Shown: positions 13,994 to 21,546 of the stretch, in pieces
Layout of the letters: every line of letters begins with the position of its first letter
Position numbering within the stretch: position 1 is the stretch's first letter
Assembly: GCA_937967465.1 (NCBI GenBank)
Contig: CALBSW010000178.1
Span: 1-21,648 of the forward strand
Source of the DNA: an uncultured Flavobacteriales bacterium
Lineage (GTDB): Bacteria > Bacteroidota > Bacteroidia > Flavobacteriales_D > Sanyastnellaceae
Direction of reading: 5' to 3'
DNA: 21,648 nt
Made by a program: the position numbers and the translations under genes
The notes under the pieces: generated by a model
Database searches by the model: none
Seen by the model: the letters and a program-made list of their open reading frames with translations, nothing else
Told to the model about the DNA's origin: nothing

Positions 13994-15328
13994 ATGAAGC
14001 GCAGATCCTTCCTCAAGAAAAGCGGCCTCGCCGCAGCGGGTGCGGTGGCCGCACCGGTCATCTTGCCCAGCGGACGCCTCTTCGCTGCCAGTGGACGGCG
14101 GATGACGGACCACGTGGTGATGGTCGCCTTTGCCGGCGGGGTGCGTCAGCAGGAAAGCATCCTCCGCCGGTACGTCGACGACAGCCAAGGTGAGCCCTAT
14201 CCAGGCAACATCATGTACAACATGCTGACGGGCGAGGCCCCGGCAGCCAAAATCGTCTACGGCACCGGCGTCGGCGGCATCACCCCCATTCCCGCCATCC
14301 TGCCACAGCCCCTCGAAACCCTGGGCACCACCTTCGCAGAAGTGAGCGCCCTCAGTGCAGGGCACTACGTCGGCATGAACAGCCTCGTCCAAGGCGGAAC
14401 GCCGGGCGGCCAAGGCCTCAAGCAGCGCCCTTTGCAACCGACCATCTTCGAATACTTGCGGCGACACGGTGGCTACAAGGCGACCGACACGTGGTTCGTG
14501 GGCAATGGCATCGGTGGATCCCTCCCATTGCTCAACCACAGCGAGCACCCGGATTACGGCGCGGAATACGCCGGCAACTTCTTTGCCCCGACCGTGACGT
14601 TCGTGGGAGAAGGCGAGACTGCATTTGCCAATGCTTCCGTCTATCACCCTGAAAATGAACTCGATCCGATGCGTCGGATGAAAGCATTTCTCGACCAGCA
14701 ATTCGCCTCGGATGGGACGGGCGGCTTCGGTGGCGGCCTGAACAACACCGATGACGAGAAGGAACACATCAAGCAGTTCATGCAGGGGATGTACGACAAG
14801 GTGGAGAACGGTTCCGTCAACCTTCCCCCCGTCACCGACAATGGCGACACGGCCACGGTGGGATTCACCTGTGAGGTGTTGTCGGAGTTCAAACCCGCGT
14901 TTACCCTCGTCAACCTCGGCGCGGTCGACAGCTGCCATTCGAATTTCTCCTCCTACCTCAAGGCCCTGCACCGCGCAGACCACGCTGTCGGCCACCTGTG
15001 GAACCACATCCAGTCCATCCCGGAGATGGCGGGCAACACCACGTTGATCCTGACCCCGGAATGCGGCCGGAACCTCCAGCCCAACAACATCATCGACGAA
15101 AACGACTGGAGGGCCTACGACCACAGCGACGAGAACAGCATGCGCATCTTCACCATGATGGCCGGCCCCAATGTGCCGCAAAACCTGACCGTGGGCGGAG
15201 AAGACAACCCCGTGGGCATGGTCACTGACACCATGATGACCGTGTGCGACCTGCTCGGCGTCATGCCGGAAGTGCAGGCGGGCGGCATGGTTCACCCCGG
15301 AACGGACAGCCTCTTCAACCGGATCTGA
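13994..15328 (+). CDS. Tat-exported DUF1501-like protein (alkaline phosphatase superfamily)
   Basis: A 444-residue protein. It begins with a twin-arginine signal (KRRSFLKKSG, hydrophobic stretch to about residue 33), so it is exported folded, which is typical of metal-containing enzymes. The rest resembles DUF1501, a family fused to the alkaline phosphatase/sulfatase fold. Three landmarks match: VDSCH at 311-315 in place of the usual WDTH, PECGRN at 355-360 in place of SEFGRT, and YDHS at 375-378 in place of DHG. These carry plausible metal ligands Asp312, His315, Glu356 and His377. A glycine-rich loop lies at about 240-250. Substrate and activity are unknown. DUF1501 often sits next to DUF1549/DUF1553 or DUF1800 genes, as the neighbours here suggest. 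Confidence 0.7.
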   Translation: MKRRSFLKKSGLAAAGAVAAPVILPSGRLFAASGRRMTDHVVMVAFAGGVRQQESILRRYVDDSQGEPYPGNIMYNMLTGEAPAAKIVYGTGVGGITPIPAILPQPLETLGTTFAEVSALSAGHYVGMNSLVQGGTPGGQGLKQRPLQPTIFEYLRRHGGYKATDTWFVGNGIGGSLPLLNHSEHPDYGAEYAGNFFAPTVTFVGEGETAFANASVYHPENELDPMRRMKAFLDQQFASDGTGGFGGGLNNTDDEKEHIKQFMQGMYDKVENGSVNLPPVTDNGDTATVGFTCEVLSEFKPAFTLVNLGAVDSCHSNFSSYLKALHRADHAVGHLWNHIQSIPEMAGNTTLILTPECGRNLQPNNIIDENDWRAYDHSDENSMRIFTMMAGPNVPQNLTVGGEDNPVGMVTDTMMTVCDLLGVMPEVQAGGMVHPGTDSLFNRI

Positions 15329-16308
15329 TGAGTGGCGCACACCCCATGAAGGACTGGGCCAAGCTCGGTTGGATGACGGCCTGCATGGCCTGGGCGGTGT
15401 CGGGGTGTACCCCGGAAGCCCCGGACAACCCGTATGACGACCTGCCACCTGCCGTACCCACCGAAGGCATCACCGTCCCGCCGATTCCGGAGGACAACTT
15501 CGCCTGGCTGCATCAGCAGGTCTTGGCCCCCACCTGCGCCAACAGTGGATGCCACGATGGCACCTTCGAACCGGATTTCCGGACGGTCGGTTCCTCCTGG
15601 AATACGCTGGTCAACCACCCTGTCATCGCCAATGATGCCGCCATGAGCTTCTCGCGCAGGGTGGTGCCGGGCAATGTTGACGCCAGCTTCCTGTACGAGC
15701 GGCTGACCGTCGAGATTCCCAACACGTCGGGGATGATGCCATTGGAAGTCGACGAGGAGAGCGACTACGAGGTGCGTCGGGCAGAATACCTGGATGCCAT
15801 CGCCGCGTGGATCGAAGCCGGCGCCCCGGACGCCAGCGGACAGGTCGCACCCGCCAACGGCGCCTCCTTGCCCCCGCAAATCCACGCCTTCGCCGCTTTT
15901 CCGCCCGATGTGTTGTCCGGCGCCTTCACCCGAGCCGAAGGCCCCGGCATTCAGCCCGTGGTGGTCGATCCAGTCGTGGCGACCGTCTTCATTGCCGTCA
16001 CCGACGACCAATTGCCCATGACCTCCCTCGACTGCAGCTGGGCTGTGGGGGTCGACGCCGAAGACGCCGCAGCCGCCCCGGCCGGCGGCGACTTCGGTCC
16101 CGCCCCTTTCACCTTTGAAGCCCCCACCTTCACCGGCAGCACCGAGACCTACGGCCTCACCGCCCAGGTGGATTTCAGCGGATACGCCCCCGGAACCGAG
16201 CTCACCCTGCAAATCCGTGCCAGCGACGGCGACGCCACGGCGTCCGTTCCCTTGTCCAGCAGTCCGGAATACATCCAACTCCTCTACCGCATCCGCATCG
16301 CCCCATGA
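15328..16308 (+). CDS. c-type cytochrome-like lipoprotein (Planctomycete-cytochrome style, CX4CH)
   Basis: A 326-residue lipoprotein with Cys27 in the lipobox WAVSGC. The start at 15328 overlaps the previous stop (TGATG); a second Met at 15346 is an equally good signal-peptide start. Residues 55-170 look like a mono-haem cytochrome c domain: QQVLAPTCANSGCH gives a CX4CH haem site (Cys70, Cys75, His76), GMMPL supplies a possible axial Met at 136-137, and YLDAIAAWIEAGAP is the final helix signature of PSCyt1/Cytochrome_CBB3-type domains. Residues 185-326 are a strand-rich domain of unknown type. CX4CH is less common than CXXCH but binds haem in cytochrome c3, so loading is plausible but unproven. 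The mature protein contains no lysine. It may pass electrons to or from the neighbouring exported proteins. Confidence 0.72.
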   Translation: MSGAHPMKDWAKLGWMTACMAWAVSGCTPEAPDNPYDDLPPAVPTEGITVPPIPEDNFAWLHQQVLAPTCANSGCHDGTFEPDFRTVGSSWNTLVNHPVIANDAAMSFSRRVVPGNVDASFLYERLTVEIPNTSGMMPLEVDEESDYEVRRAEYLDAIAAWIEAGAPDASGQVAPANGASLPPQIHAFAAFPPDVLSGAFTRAEGPGIQPVVVDPVVATVFIAVTDDQLPMTSLDCSWAVGVDAEDAAAAPAGGDFGPAPFTFEAPTFTGSTETYGLTAQVDFSGYAPGTELTLQIRASDGDATASVPLSSSPEYIQLLYRIRIAP

Positions 16309-16760
16309 GCCACTGGATTCTGAACACCACCTCCCTGGGCGTGGCCTGTTTGGCCCTCTTTGCCGGGTGCACTCCGGAAACCGTGGACCCCGTGGAGCCC
16401 ACATTGACGTGGGTCTCCATGGAAACGGAAACCGTGGAATCGGCCACCACCCCCTTGGTCGTGACGCTCGCCTACCGCGATCACCAGGGCGACCTCGGCT
16501 GGGAAGACCCGGACCAGCACGCATTGGAAGTGCAAGACGAGCGGCTCAACGCCCCGGATACGTACCACATTCCGCCCCTGACCCCGGATGGCATGGAGCT
16601 GGACATCGATGGCACGTTTGTCGTGACCTTGCCTCCCCTGTTTCTGCTGGGCAATGGCGGAGATGAATCGACCCGACTCACCTTCCGAATCACCGACCGC
16701 GCAGGACATGTGTCCAACGCTGTCGTGAGCCCGGTCATCCTCATCACCGACACCCTGTGA
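16305..16760 (+). CDS. Small lipoprotein, beta-sandwich-like, unknown function
   Basis: A 151-residue lipoprotein with signal peptide and lipobox LFAGC (Cys22). It overlaps the preceding gene by four bases (ATGA) and the following one by one base (TGATG). The sequence is strand-rich, with AYRDHQGDLGWEDPD near residue 57, YHIPPLTPDG at about 86-95 and TFRITDRAGHVSN at about 126-138. This layout recurs in uncharacterised Bacteroidota lipoproteins and resembles a single Ig or fibronectin-like fold. It has no lysine. The position directly before a CHU_C protein and a PorP/SprF-like gene suggests an accessory part of the same surface complex; this is inference. Confidence 0.7.
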   Translation: MSHWILNTTSLGVACLALFAGCTPETVDPVEPTLTWVSMETETVESATTPLVVTLAYRDHQGDLGWEDPDQHALEVQDERLNAPDTYHIPPLTPDGMELDIDGTFVVTLPPLFLLGNGGDESTRLTFRITDRAGHVSNAVVSPVILITDTL

Positions 16761-19700
16761 TGCACAATGCGCCCAGGTGTATTGCGGCATGGACCGCTCT
16801 GGCGGCGCTGGTCCTTGGGCCACCGTCCCATGTGCACGGCCAGACCACGTATGTCATGGCCGACACCTTGGTTGCGGACTGCTTTGGCGAGTTGACCGAC
16901 TCCGGTGGCGAAGAAGGGGCCTACGGCAACAATGAAAACCTCACGTTCACAGTCGATGCGGGCAGCCCCCTCGACGTGTCCTTCATCGGCCCTGTGGACA
17001 TCGAGCCAGCCGCCCCGGGGTCGGGCCTGCTGTTTGACTACCTCATCCTGTACGACGGGCCGAATGCGGCTTCACCCGTGTTGGACACCCTGTTTGGCAA
17101 CATTCCATCGCCCCCGACTTACACGACAGCAGGGGCCCTGACTGCCGTGTTCGTCTCCGACGCGAGCGCCCAACCCCAGGGCTTCCACCTGCAATGGGCA
17201 GCCCAGCCGCCACCTCCCATTCCCCCCTCGCTGTCCTTGAATCCATTGGGGAGCTGTCCACATGGCGCTTTGGAACTCGACCTCTCCGAGCCGGTCGAAT
17301 GTGACTTGGTCGAATGGGGCTCGTTGACCTTGCTCGGCGAGGATGGCAGCTCGTGGACGGTGGATGTGCCCGCAGCCGAACTCCTCTGTCCGGGCGCCGC
17401 TGCCGACCAATTGACACTGCCGCTGGTCGACCCCATCGAAGGAAATTGCGCCTTCACCTTGTCGCTCACCCTCGGGATTCGGGACGCGTGCGATTCAGTC
17501 TGGACCTTTCCGCTGACCGTGGATGGCGCGACCACCGGTTGCCCGGTCAACCCCATCGTGGTGGCCGATACCGACACCGTTTGCACGGGAGGGTGCGCCG
17601 TGCTCGAGGCATTTCCCCTGGGATGCGGCCCCACCGAACTGTCCTGGTCGGGATCCGATGGCAGCAGCTTTACCGGTGCAGGCCCCTGGACCGTCTGCCC
17701 GTCCAGCACGACCACCTATACCGCAACGGCGTTGGAGACGGCGACCGGCCAAACTGGGACATCCACCCTGGTGGTGAACGTGCTCAATCTCGGCGCCTTG
17801 GTGGCCGACACCACATTGTGTCCGGGCCAGACGCTGCTGTTGTCGTCCGGGTCGGTTGCCGGAACGTGGTCCGGACCGGGCGTCTTGTCCAGCCAGCCCT
17901 GGACCTTCGACCCCGATTCGAGCGGTCCGGGTGTGCATACCCTCACCTTCCTCGCTGCAGGCAGCGCATCCTGTGCCTCCGAATCCACGGTGGAAGCCAT
18001 CGACTTCCAAGTCCCCTCGGCCATCGCGACCTGCCCGGATGTCGCGCCCTTCACCCCTTCCACCACGCCCCTCGGCGGCGCATGGACCGGCCCTGGATTT
18101 ACCGGATCGACCTTCGACCCCGCTGCCGTGGCCAATGCATTGGGAGAGGCGACAGAGATCGGGACGTACATCGCGAGCGGGTGCACCGCGACCACCACCT
18201 TCAACGTCCAACCTCCTGCGCCTCCCGTTTTGCTGGGCGACATCTGCCAATCGGAGCCGGAATTCAATTTGCCATTCCATCCACCCGGGGGATGGTGGTC
18301 GGGTGACGGGGTGTCCGACGCCGCCAACAGCCTGGTACCCGATGACACCCCGCCAGGCGCCATCGCATTGACGTACAACATGGTGGGCTGCAATGGCAGT
18401 GCCACCGGAAACCTGCTGCCCATCCATGCAGGCCCGGTTTCCACGAGTTGCCCGGAGCAGGAGCCCTTTGTCCCGTTTCCCGGCTTCTATCCCACCGGTG
18501 GCAGTTGGAGTGGCCCCGGAATCCCGCCCACCGAGGACGAAACCGGCCTGTATGATCCCGGCTTGGTGCCCGACGGCACTTGGGCTCCACTGGTGTACCT
18601 CGCCCCCAATGGATGCAGCGACACCCTCTGGATGTTCAACCGCCAAACCACGGTGAGCCCAGCCGTCCTTCACCTGTGTCGGGGGGAGGAAGTGAATGTT
18701 CTCGACGCCAACGAAGCGGAGGCCAGTCCTTGGTGTGGCACTTGGACCGCCCTCGATACCGGCAACCCAATCGATGTGGGCGATTGCGAGTGGGAATTGG
18801 CCGCATCCACCTTGCCCATCGGAACCTCCCGATTCACCTATTCCGTGAACACCTGCACGGACACGCTGAACGTCGTGGTGCATCCGGATTCTCTGGACCT
18901 GCTGCCCTGGACATCGTGCATCGCCGATGGGGACATGCCACTTCCCGAAGTCCCGTTTGGCGGCGTCTGGAGCGGCCCGGGTACGGCGGCACCCAGCGCT
19001 GGAGAATCTGCGTGGACCTGGTCCCCTGCAAATGCCGGCGCGGGTGAGCACGACATCGTATGGAGCAGCCCGGTCGGATGTGCGGACACCACCGCAGTCG
19101 AGGTGGAATCTCCCCCGAATTGGGCCATGCCCGTGGATTCGATCCTGTGCTTCAATGACGCCGCCCTGTCCATTCCTGTTCCCGCCACAGCTGGAATCAG
19201 CAGTGCAGAACCGACAGAAACGTGGAGCTGGGACAACGTGGCCTGGACTGTCGACACCACCTCTGCCTCGCTCGGGGCGGGACAACATGTGGTGGCCGTG
19301 TCTTGGTCGGCGGCGGCTTGTGCCGTCGACACGGGCTGGTCGGTGACGGTCTTGCCCGCATTGGAAGTGGCGCTGAGTGTGGAAGACGAGACCCTGTGTC
19401 CATCATCCGGCACGCTGGCGACCGCGGCTGTGAACGGCGGTCTCGGCCCCGCGGCAGCATTGGACATTCAATGGTCCGACAACGGCCTCCCCTTGCTCGA
19501 GCGCACGGTCTTGCCGGACAGCTCAGGGTGGTGGTCGGTCACTGTGGACGATGGTTGTTCGACACCCGCCACGGACAGTGTGTTCCTGTCCATCCTTCCC
19601 CCCTTCGACACGGACGTCAACTTCAGCCCCCCTGTCTGCCATGGAGACAGCACTGCCCTCGTGGTCGATGCCACCACCCCTGCAGGACTGCTTCACTACG

Positions 19701-20428
19701 TCGAAGGCGATTCGCTCGGAACGGGCCCCCACGTGGTCGAGGCACTGGCGGGTCAAGCCCTCACGTGGACCTTGGTGGACCCCGCAGAAGGGTGCGCGTC
19801 CGACACCGTTTTGCTGGTCCCCGGACACCCGCCGCTCACGGCGGCCTTTGCCATCACGCCCGCCGTGGACTGCATCCCATTTGACGCGCAACCACTCGGT
19901 TTGATTGACCTGTCGAGTGGCGCCGATGGCGGCCAATGGCTGTGGACGCCGCTTCAAACCGACACCCCTGCAGCCGAGGCCGACTCTACTGGGTGGTTCG
20001 CGGGAATCAACCCCAGCGTCGGACCATTGGCTTCGGGCACGTGGTCCGTGCAATTCATCGCCACGCAATCGGCGGGGTGTGCCGACACCACCGAGCAAAC
20101 GTTGTGCATCCTGCCCAGGACCAACATCTGGCTGCCCGACGCATTTTCACCCAATGGCGACGGAACCAACGACCGACTTCGCCCCCGTGGAAACGGCATT
20201 GCCCGGTGGTCCATGACGGTCCATGACCGCTGGGGCCGTCTCCTGTGGAGCGAGGGGCAAGAAGACTTGCTCCCTGGATCCGCCCTTCAACCCACAACGG
20301 ATTCCGGCTTTCCCATCGGATGGGATGGCGATCGCGCTCCAGCGGGGGTCTACGTCGTACAGGTGGAAGCCACCACAGATGGAGGCGCACCTTTGTCCAT
20401 TCAACAGCCTGTCCGACTCGTGCGATGA
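16760..20428 (+). CDS. Giant secreted CUB/Ig-like repeat protein with type B T9SS domain; lysine-free
   Basis: A 1222-residue surface protein. The ATG at 16760 overlaps the preceding stop and gives a signal peptide ending near VHG-Q (residue 27); the GTG one codon earlier is unlikely. Residues 38-147 form a CUB domain (YGNNENLTFTV, FDYLILYDGPN, AVFVSDASAQPQGFHLQW). Residues 150-1120 contain Ig-like or PKD-like units rich in cysteine, including a six-unit array marked by GGxWSGPG. Residues 1121-1222 are a CHU_C domain (WLPDAFSPNGDGTNDRL, VHDRWGRLLW, APAGVYVVQVE), the signal for T9SS type B export. No lysine occurs anywhere, and the protein is rich in Asp, Thr, Ser, Trp and Pro. It is followed by a PorP/SprF-like gene, the usual partner of type B proteins. 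Likely an adhesin or scaffold; the ligand is unknown. Confidence 0.87.
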   Translation: MHNAPRCIAAWTALAALVLGPPSHVHGQTTYVMADTLVADCFGELTDSGGEEGAYGNNENLTFTVDAGSPLDVSFIGPVDIEPAAPGSGLLFDYLILYDGPNAASPVLDTLFGNIPSPPTYTTAGALTAVFVSDASAQPQGFHLQWAAQPPPPIPPSLSLNPLGSCPHGALELDLSEPVECDLVEWGSLTLLGEDGSSWTVDVPAAELLCPGAAADQLTLPLVDPIEGNCAFTLSLTLGIRDACDSVWTFPLTVDGATTGCPVNPIVVADTDTVCTGGCAVLEAFPLGCGPTELSWSGSDGSSFTGAGPWTVCPSSTTTYTATALETATGQTGTSTLVVNVLNLGALVADTTLCPGQTLLLSSGSVAGTWSGPGVLSSQPWTFDPDSSGPGVHTLTFLAAGSASCASESTVEAIDFQVPSAIATCPDVAPFTPSTTPLGGAWTGPGFTGSTFDPAAVANALGEATEIGTYIASGCTATTTFNVQPPAPPVLLGDICQSEPEFNLPFHPPGGWWSGDGVSDAANSLVPDDTPPGAIALTYNMVGCNGSATGNLLPIHAGPVSTSCPEQEPFVPFPGFYPTGGSWSGPGIPPTEDETGLYDPGLVPDGTWAPLVYLAPNGCSDTLWMFNRQTTVSPAVLHLCRGEEVNVLDANEAEASPWCGTWTALDTGNPIDVGDCEWELAASTLPIGTSRFTYSVNTCTDTLNVVVHPDSLDLLPWTSCIADGDMPLPEVPFGGVWSGPGTAAPSAGESAWTWSPANAGAGEHDIVWSSPVGCADTTAVEVESPPNWAMPVDSILCFNDAALSIPVPATAGISSAEPTETWSWDNVAWTVDTTSASLGAGQHVVAVSWSAAACAVDTGWSVTVLPALEVALSVEDETLCPSSGTLATAAVNGGLGPAAALDIQWSDNGLPLLERTVLPDSSGWWSVTVDDGCSTPATDSVFLSILPPFDTDVNFSPPVCHGDSTALVVDATTPAGLLHYVEGDSLGTGPHVVEALAGQALTWTLVDPAEGCASDTVLLVPGHPPLTAAFAITPAVDCIPFDAQPLGLIDLSSGADGGQWLWTPLQTDTPAAEADSTGWFAGINPSVGPLASGTWSVQFIATQSAGCADTTEQTLCILPRTNIWLPDAFSPNGDGTNDRLRPRGNGIARWSMTVHDRWGRLLWSEGQEDLLPGSALQPTTDSGFPIGWDGDRAPAGVYVVQVEATTDGGAPLSIQQPVRLVR
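17861..18982 (+). repeat. Six-unit protein repeat marked by GGxWSGPG
   Basis: Copies of the motif begin at 17861 (GTWSGPG), 18074 (GGAWTGPG), 18287 (GGWWSGDG), 18497 (GGSWSGPG) and 18959 (GGVWSGPG), with a degenerate copy at 18737 (GTWTA). The first four are spaced by 71, 71 and 70 codons, and the degenerate and last ones by 80 and 74. Each unit then has a FDP- or DPG-type stretch and an S/N-GC motif before the next unit, which fits one Ig-like domain per repeat. Confidence 0.75.
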
Positions 20429-21465
20429 TGGCCATGAAGCACCTCCCCTCGCTCGGCGCCATAGCGCTGGCCTGCCTCAGCCCGTTGGCCATCCAAGGGC
20501 AAGAAGCTGTGGCGCCCTGGATTGGTGGGCTCCCCGGGCTCGAGCATCCAGCGGCGTGGGGGCTTGGATCGGGACGCGTGGCCGCGGGCATGCAGCACAC
20601 CGAACGCTGGGCCGAGGGGCAAGACGCCTTGCAATCCCATTGGATGGGCGCAGGATGGCGGCTTCAGGAGGCTGGACCTTCCCGCCGCAGTGGCGGTTGG
20701 TCGCTTGGGTGGACCTCCCTGCTGGACCGACAGACTTCCGGCTGGACGGAAGGCCGACACCTCGTACAGGCTGCGGTGCGCGTGCCGCTGGACAAAGGCT
20801 GGAACGGCGCGGCTGGCATCGGCATCGGGGTCGCCCATTGGACCTTGGATGGCCGAGCGTGGTCTTGGGATGCCCAATACGGTCCAGCCGGCTACAACCC
20901 CTCCGCGCCGAGCGGAGAGGCAGACAACCGGACCTACGGCGGGGCTTGGAATCCCGAGATCACCCTGGGTGTGGCAGCTGAGCGACCCGTCCGACGCGGG
21001 GCCAGCGGCCCCTCCTTGCGCGCCGCTGCCAGCGTACACCACGCCTTGCGCCCGGTACAACCCCATTTCCTCCCCATCGCAGCGGACACCGTGTCCCGCC
21101 GGATCTCCTGGTGGGCCGAAAGCACCGGAGACCTCGGATTTGAAGGGGTCGATTGGCAAGCCTGGCATCGGGGCAGCTTGCATGGCACTGCCGGGCTCGC
21201 TGAATTCGGCGGCAGCTTGGGCCGCACCTTCGGCAGCGCCTCGCGGTACACCCGAGACGCTCAAGACCACCACATCCGACTGGGCATCCTGTGGCGCACG
21301 GATGGCATGCTGCGCCTCCCCCTCACCTGGCAACACGGCGGGGTGTCTTGCTGGCTCGCCCCTGGACTGCGCTCCGGCCACCCCTCCCCGGCCGCAACCG
21401 GTTGGGCCGTCGGGCTCACTTGGTCACCTCTGCGAGACGGGGTCACTCCCCTCGCGGCGCGCTGA
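20425..21465 (+). CDS. PorP/SprF-like outer-membrane protein (T9SS partner)
   Basis: A 346-residue predicted outer-membrane beta-barrel. The start at 20425 (ATGATG) overlaps the preceding stop by four bases and gives a signal peptide ending near IQGQ (residue 26). The mature part has alternating strands rich in Trp and Gly, an early NP-like region (GLPGLEHPAAWG) and a mid segment YGPAGYNPSAPSGEADN resembling the loop of PorP/SprF proteins. Family members are normally about 300-350 residues and follow genes for CHU_C proteins. In Flavobacterium johnsoniae SprF is needed for display of SprB. By analogy this protein probably retains the preceding giant protein at the surface. The sequence is diverged, so the call rests on context, length and barrel pattern together. 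It is the last gene of the operon. Confidence 0.68.
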   Translation: MMAMKHLPSLGAIALACLSPLAIQGQEAVAPWIGGLPGLEHPAAWGLGSGRVAAGMQHTERWAEGQDALQSHWMGAGWRLQEAGPSRRSGGWSLGWTSLLDRQTSGWTEGRHLVQAAVRVPLDKGWNGAAGIGIGVAHWTLDGRAWSWDAQYGPAGYNPSAPSGEADNRTYGGAWNPEITLGVAAERPVRRGASGPSLRAAASVHHALRPVQPHFLPIAADTVSRRISWWAESTGDLGFEGVDWQAWHRGSLHGTAGLAEFGGSLGRTFGSASRYTRDAQDHHIRLGILWRTDGMLRLPLTWQHGGVSCWLAPGLRSGHPSPAATGWAVGLTWSPLRDGVTPLAAR

Positions 21466-21493
21466 GTCGCAGCGAAGTTGCCCCCAACACAGA

Positions 21494-21517
21494 GGGCGCC
21501 CCCAAAAGGAGGCGCCC
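21494..21517. terminator. Hairpin between convergent genes, probable operon end
   Basis: GGGCGCC (21494-21500) and GGCGCCC (21511-21517) form a perfect seven-base-pair stem. The intervening CCCAAAAGGA can extend it by two pairs around an AAAA loop. It lies 28 bases after the last operon gene and 29 bases before the end of the convergent right-edge gene, so it is well placed to end both transcripts. There is no T-run on either strand. Confidence 0.5.
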
Positions 21518-21546
21518 CGTGAAACATGGTGGCAATTTGGTCTTGG

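Noticed and set aside
13934..15448. A 504-codon open frame on the minus strand opposite the DUF1501-like gene.
   Set aside because: It spans two gene junctions of the coupled plus-strand operon and has His/Val/Gly-rich shadow composition; the plus frame has Tat signal and family motifs.
15292..16524. A 410-codon open frame on the minus strand opposite the cytochrome-like lipoprotein.
   Set aside because: Gly/Arg-rich shadow that covers three plus-strand gene ends with overlapping stop/start codons.
17495..19288. A 597-codon open frame on the minus strand inside the giant operon gene.
   Set aside because: Its translation is Gly/Arg-rich with no domain, signal or start context, while the plus strand carries regular Ig-like repeats.
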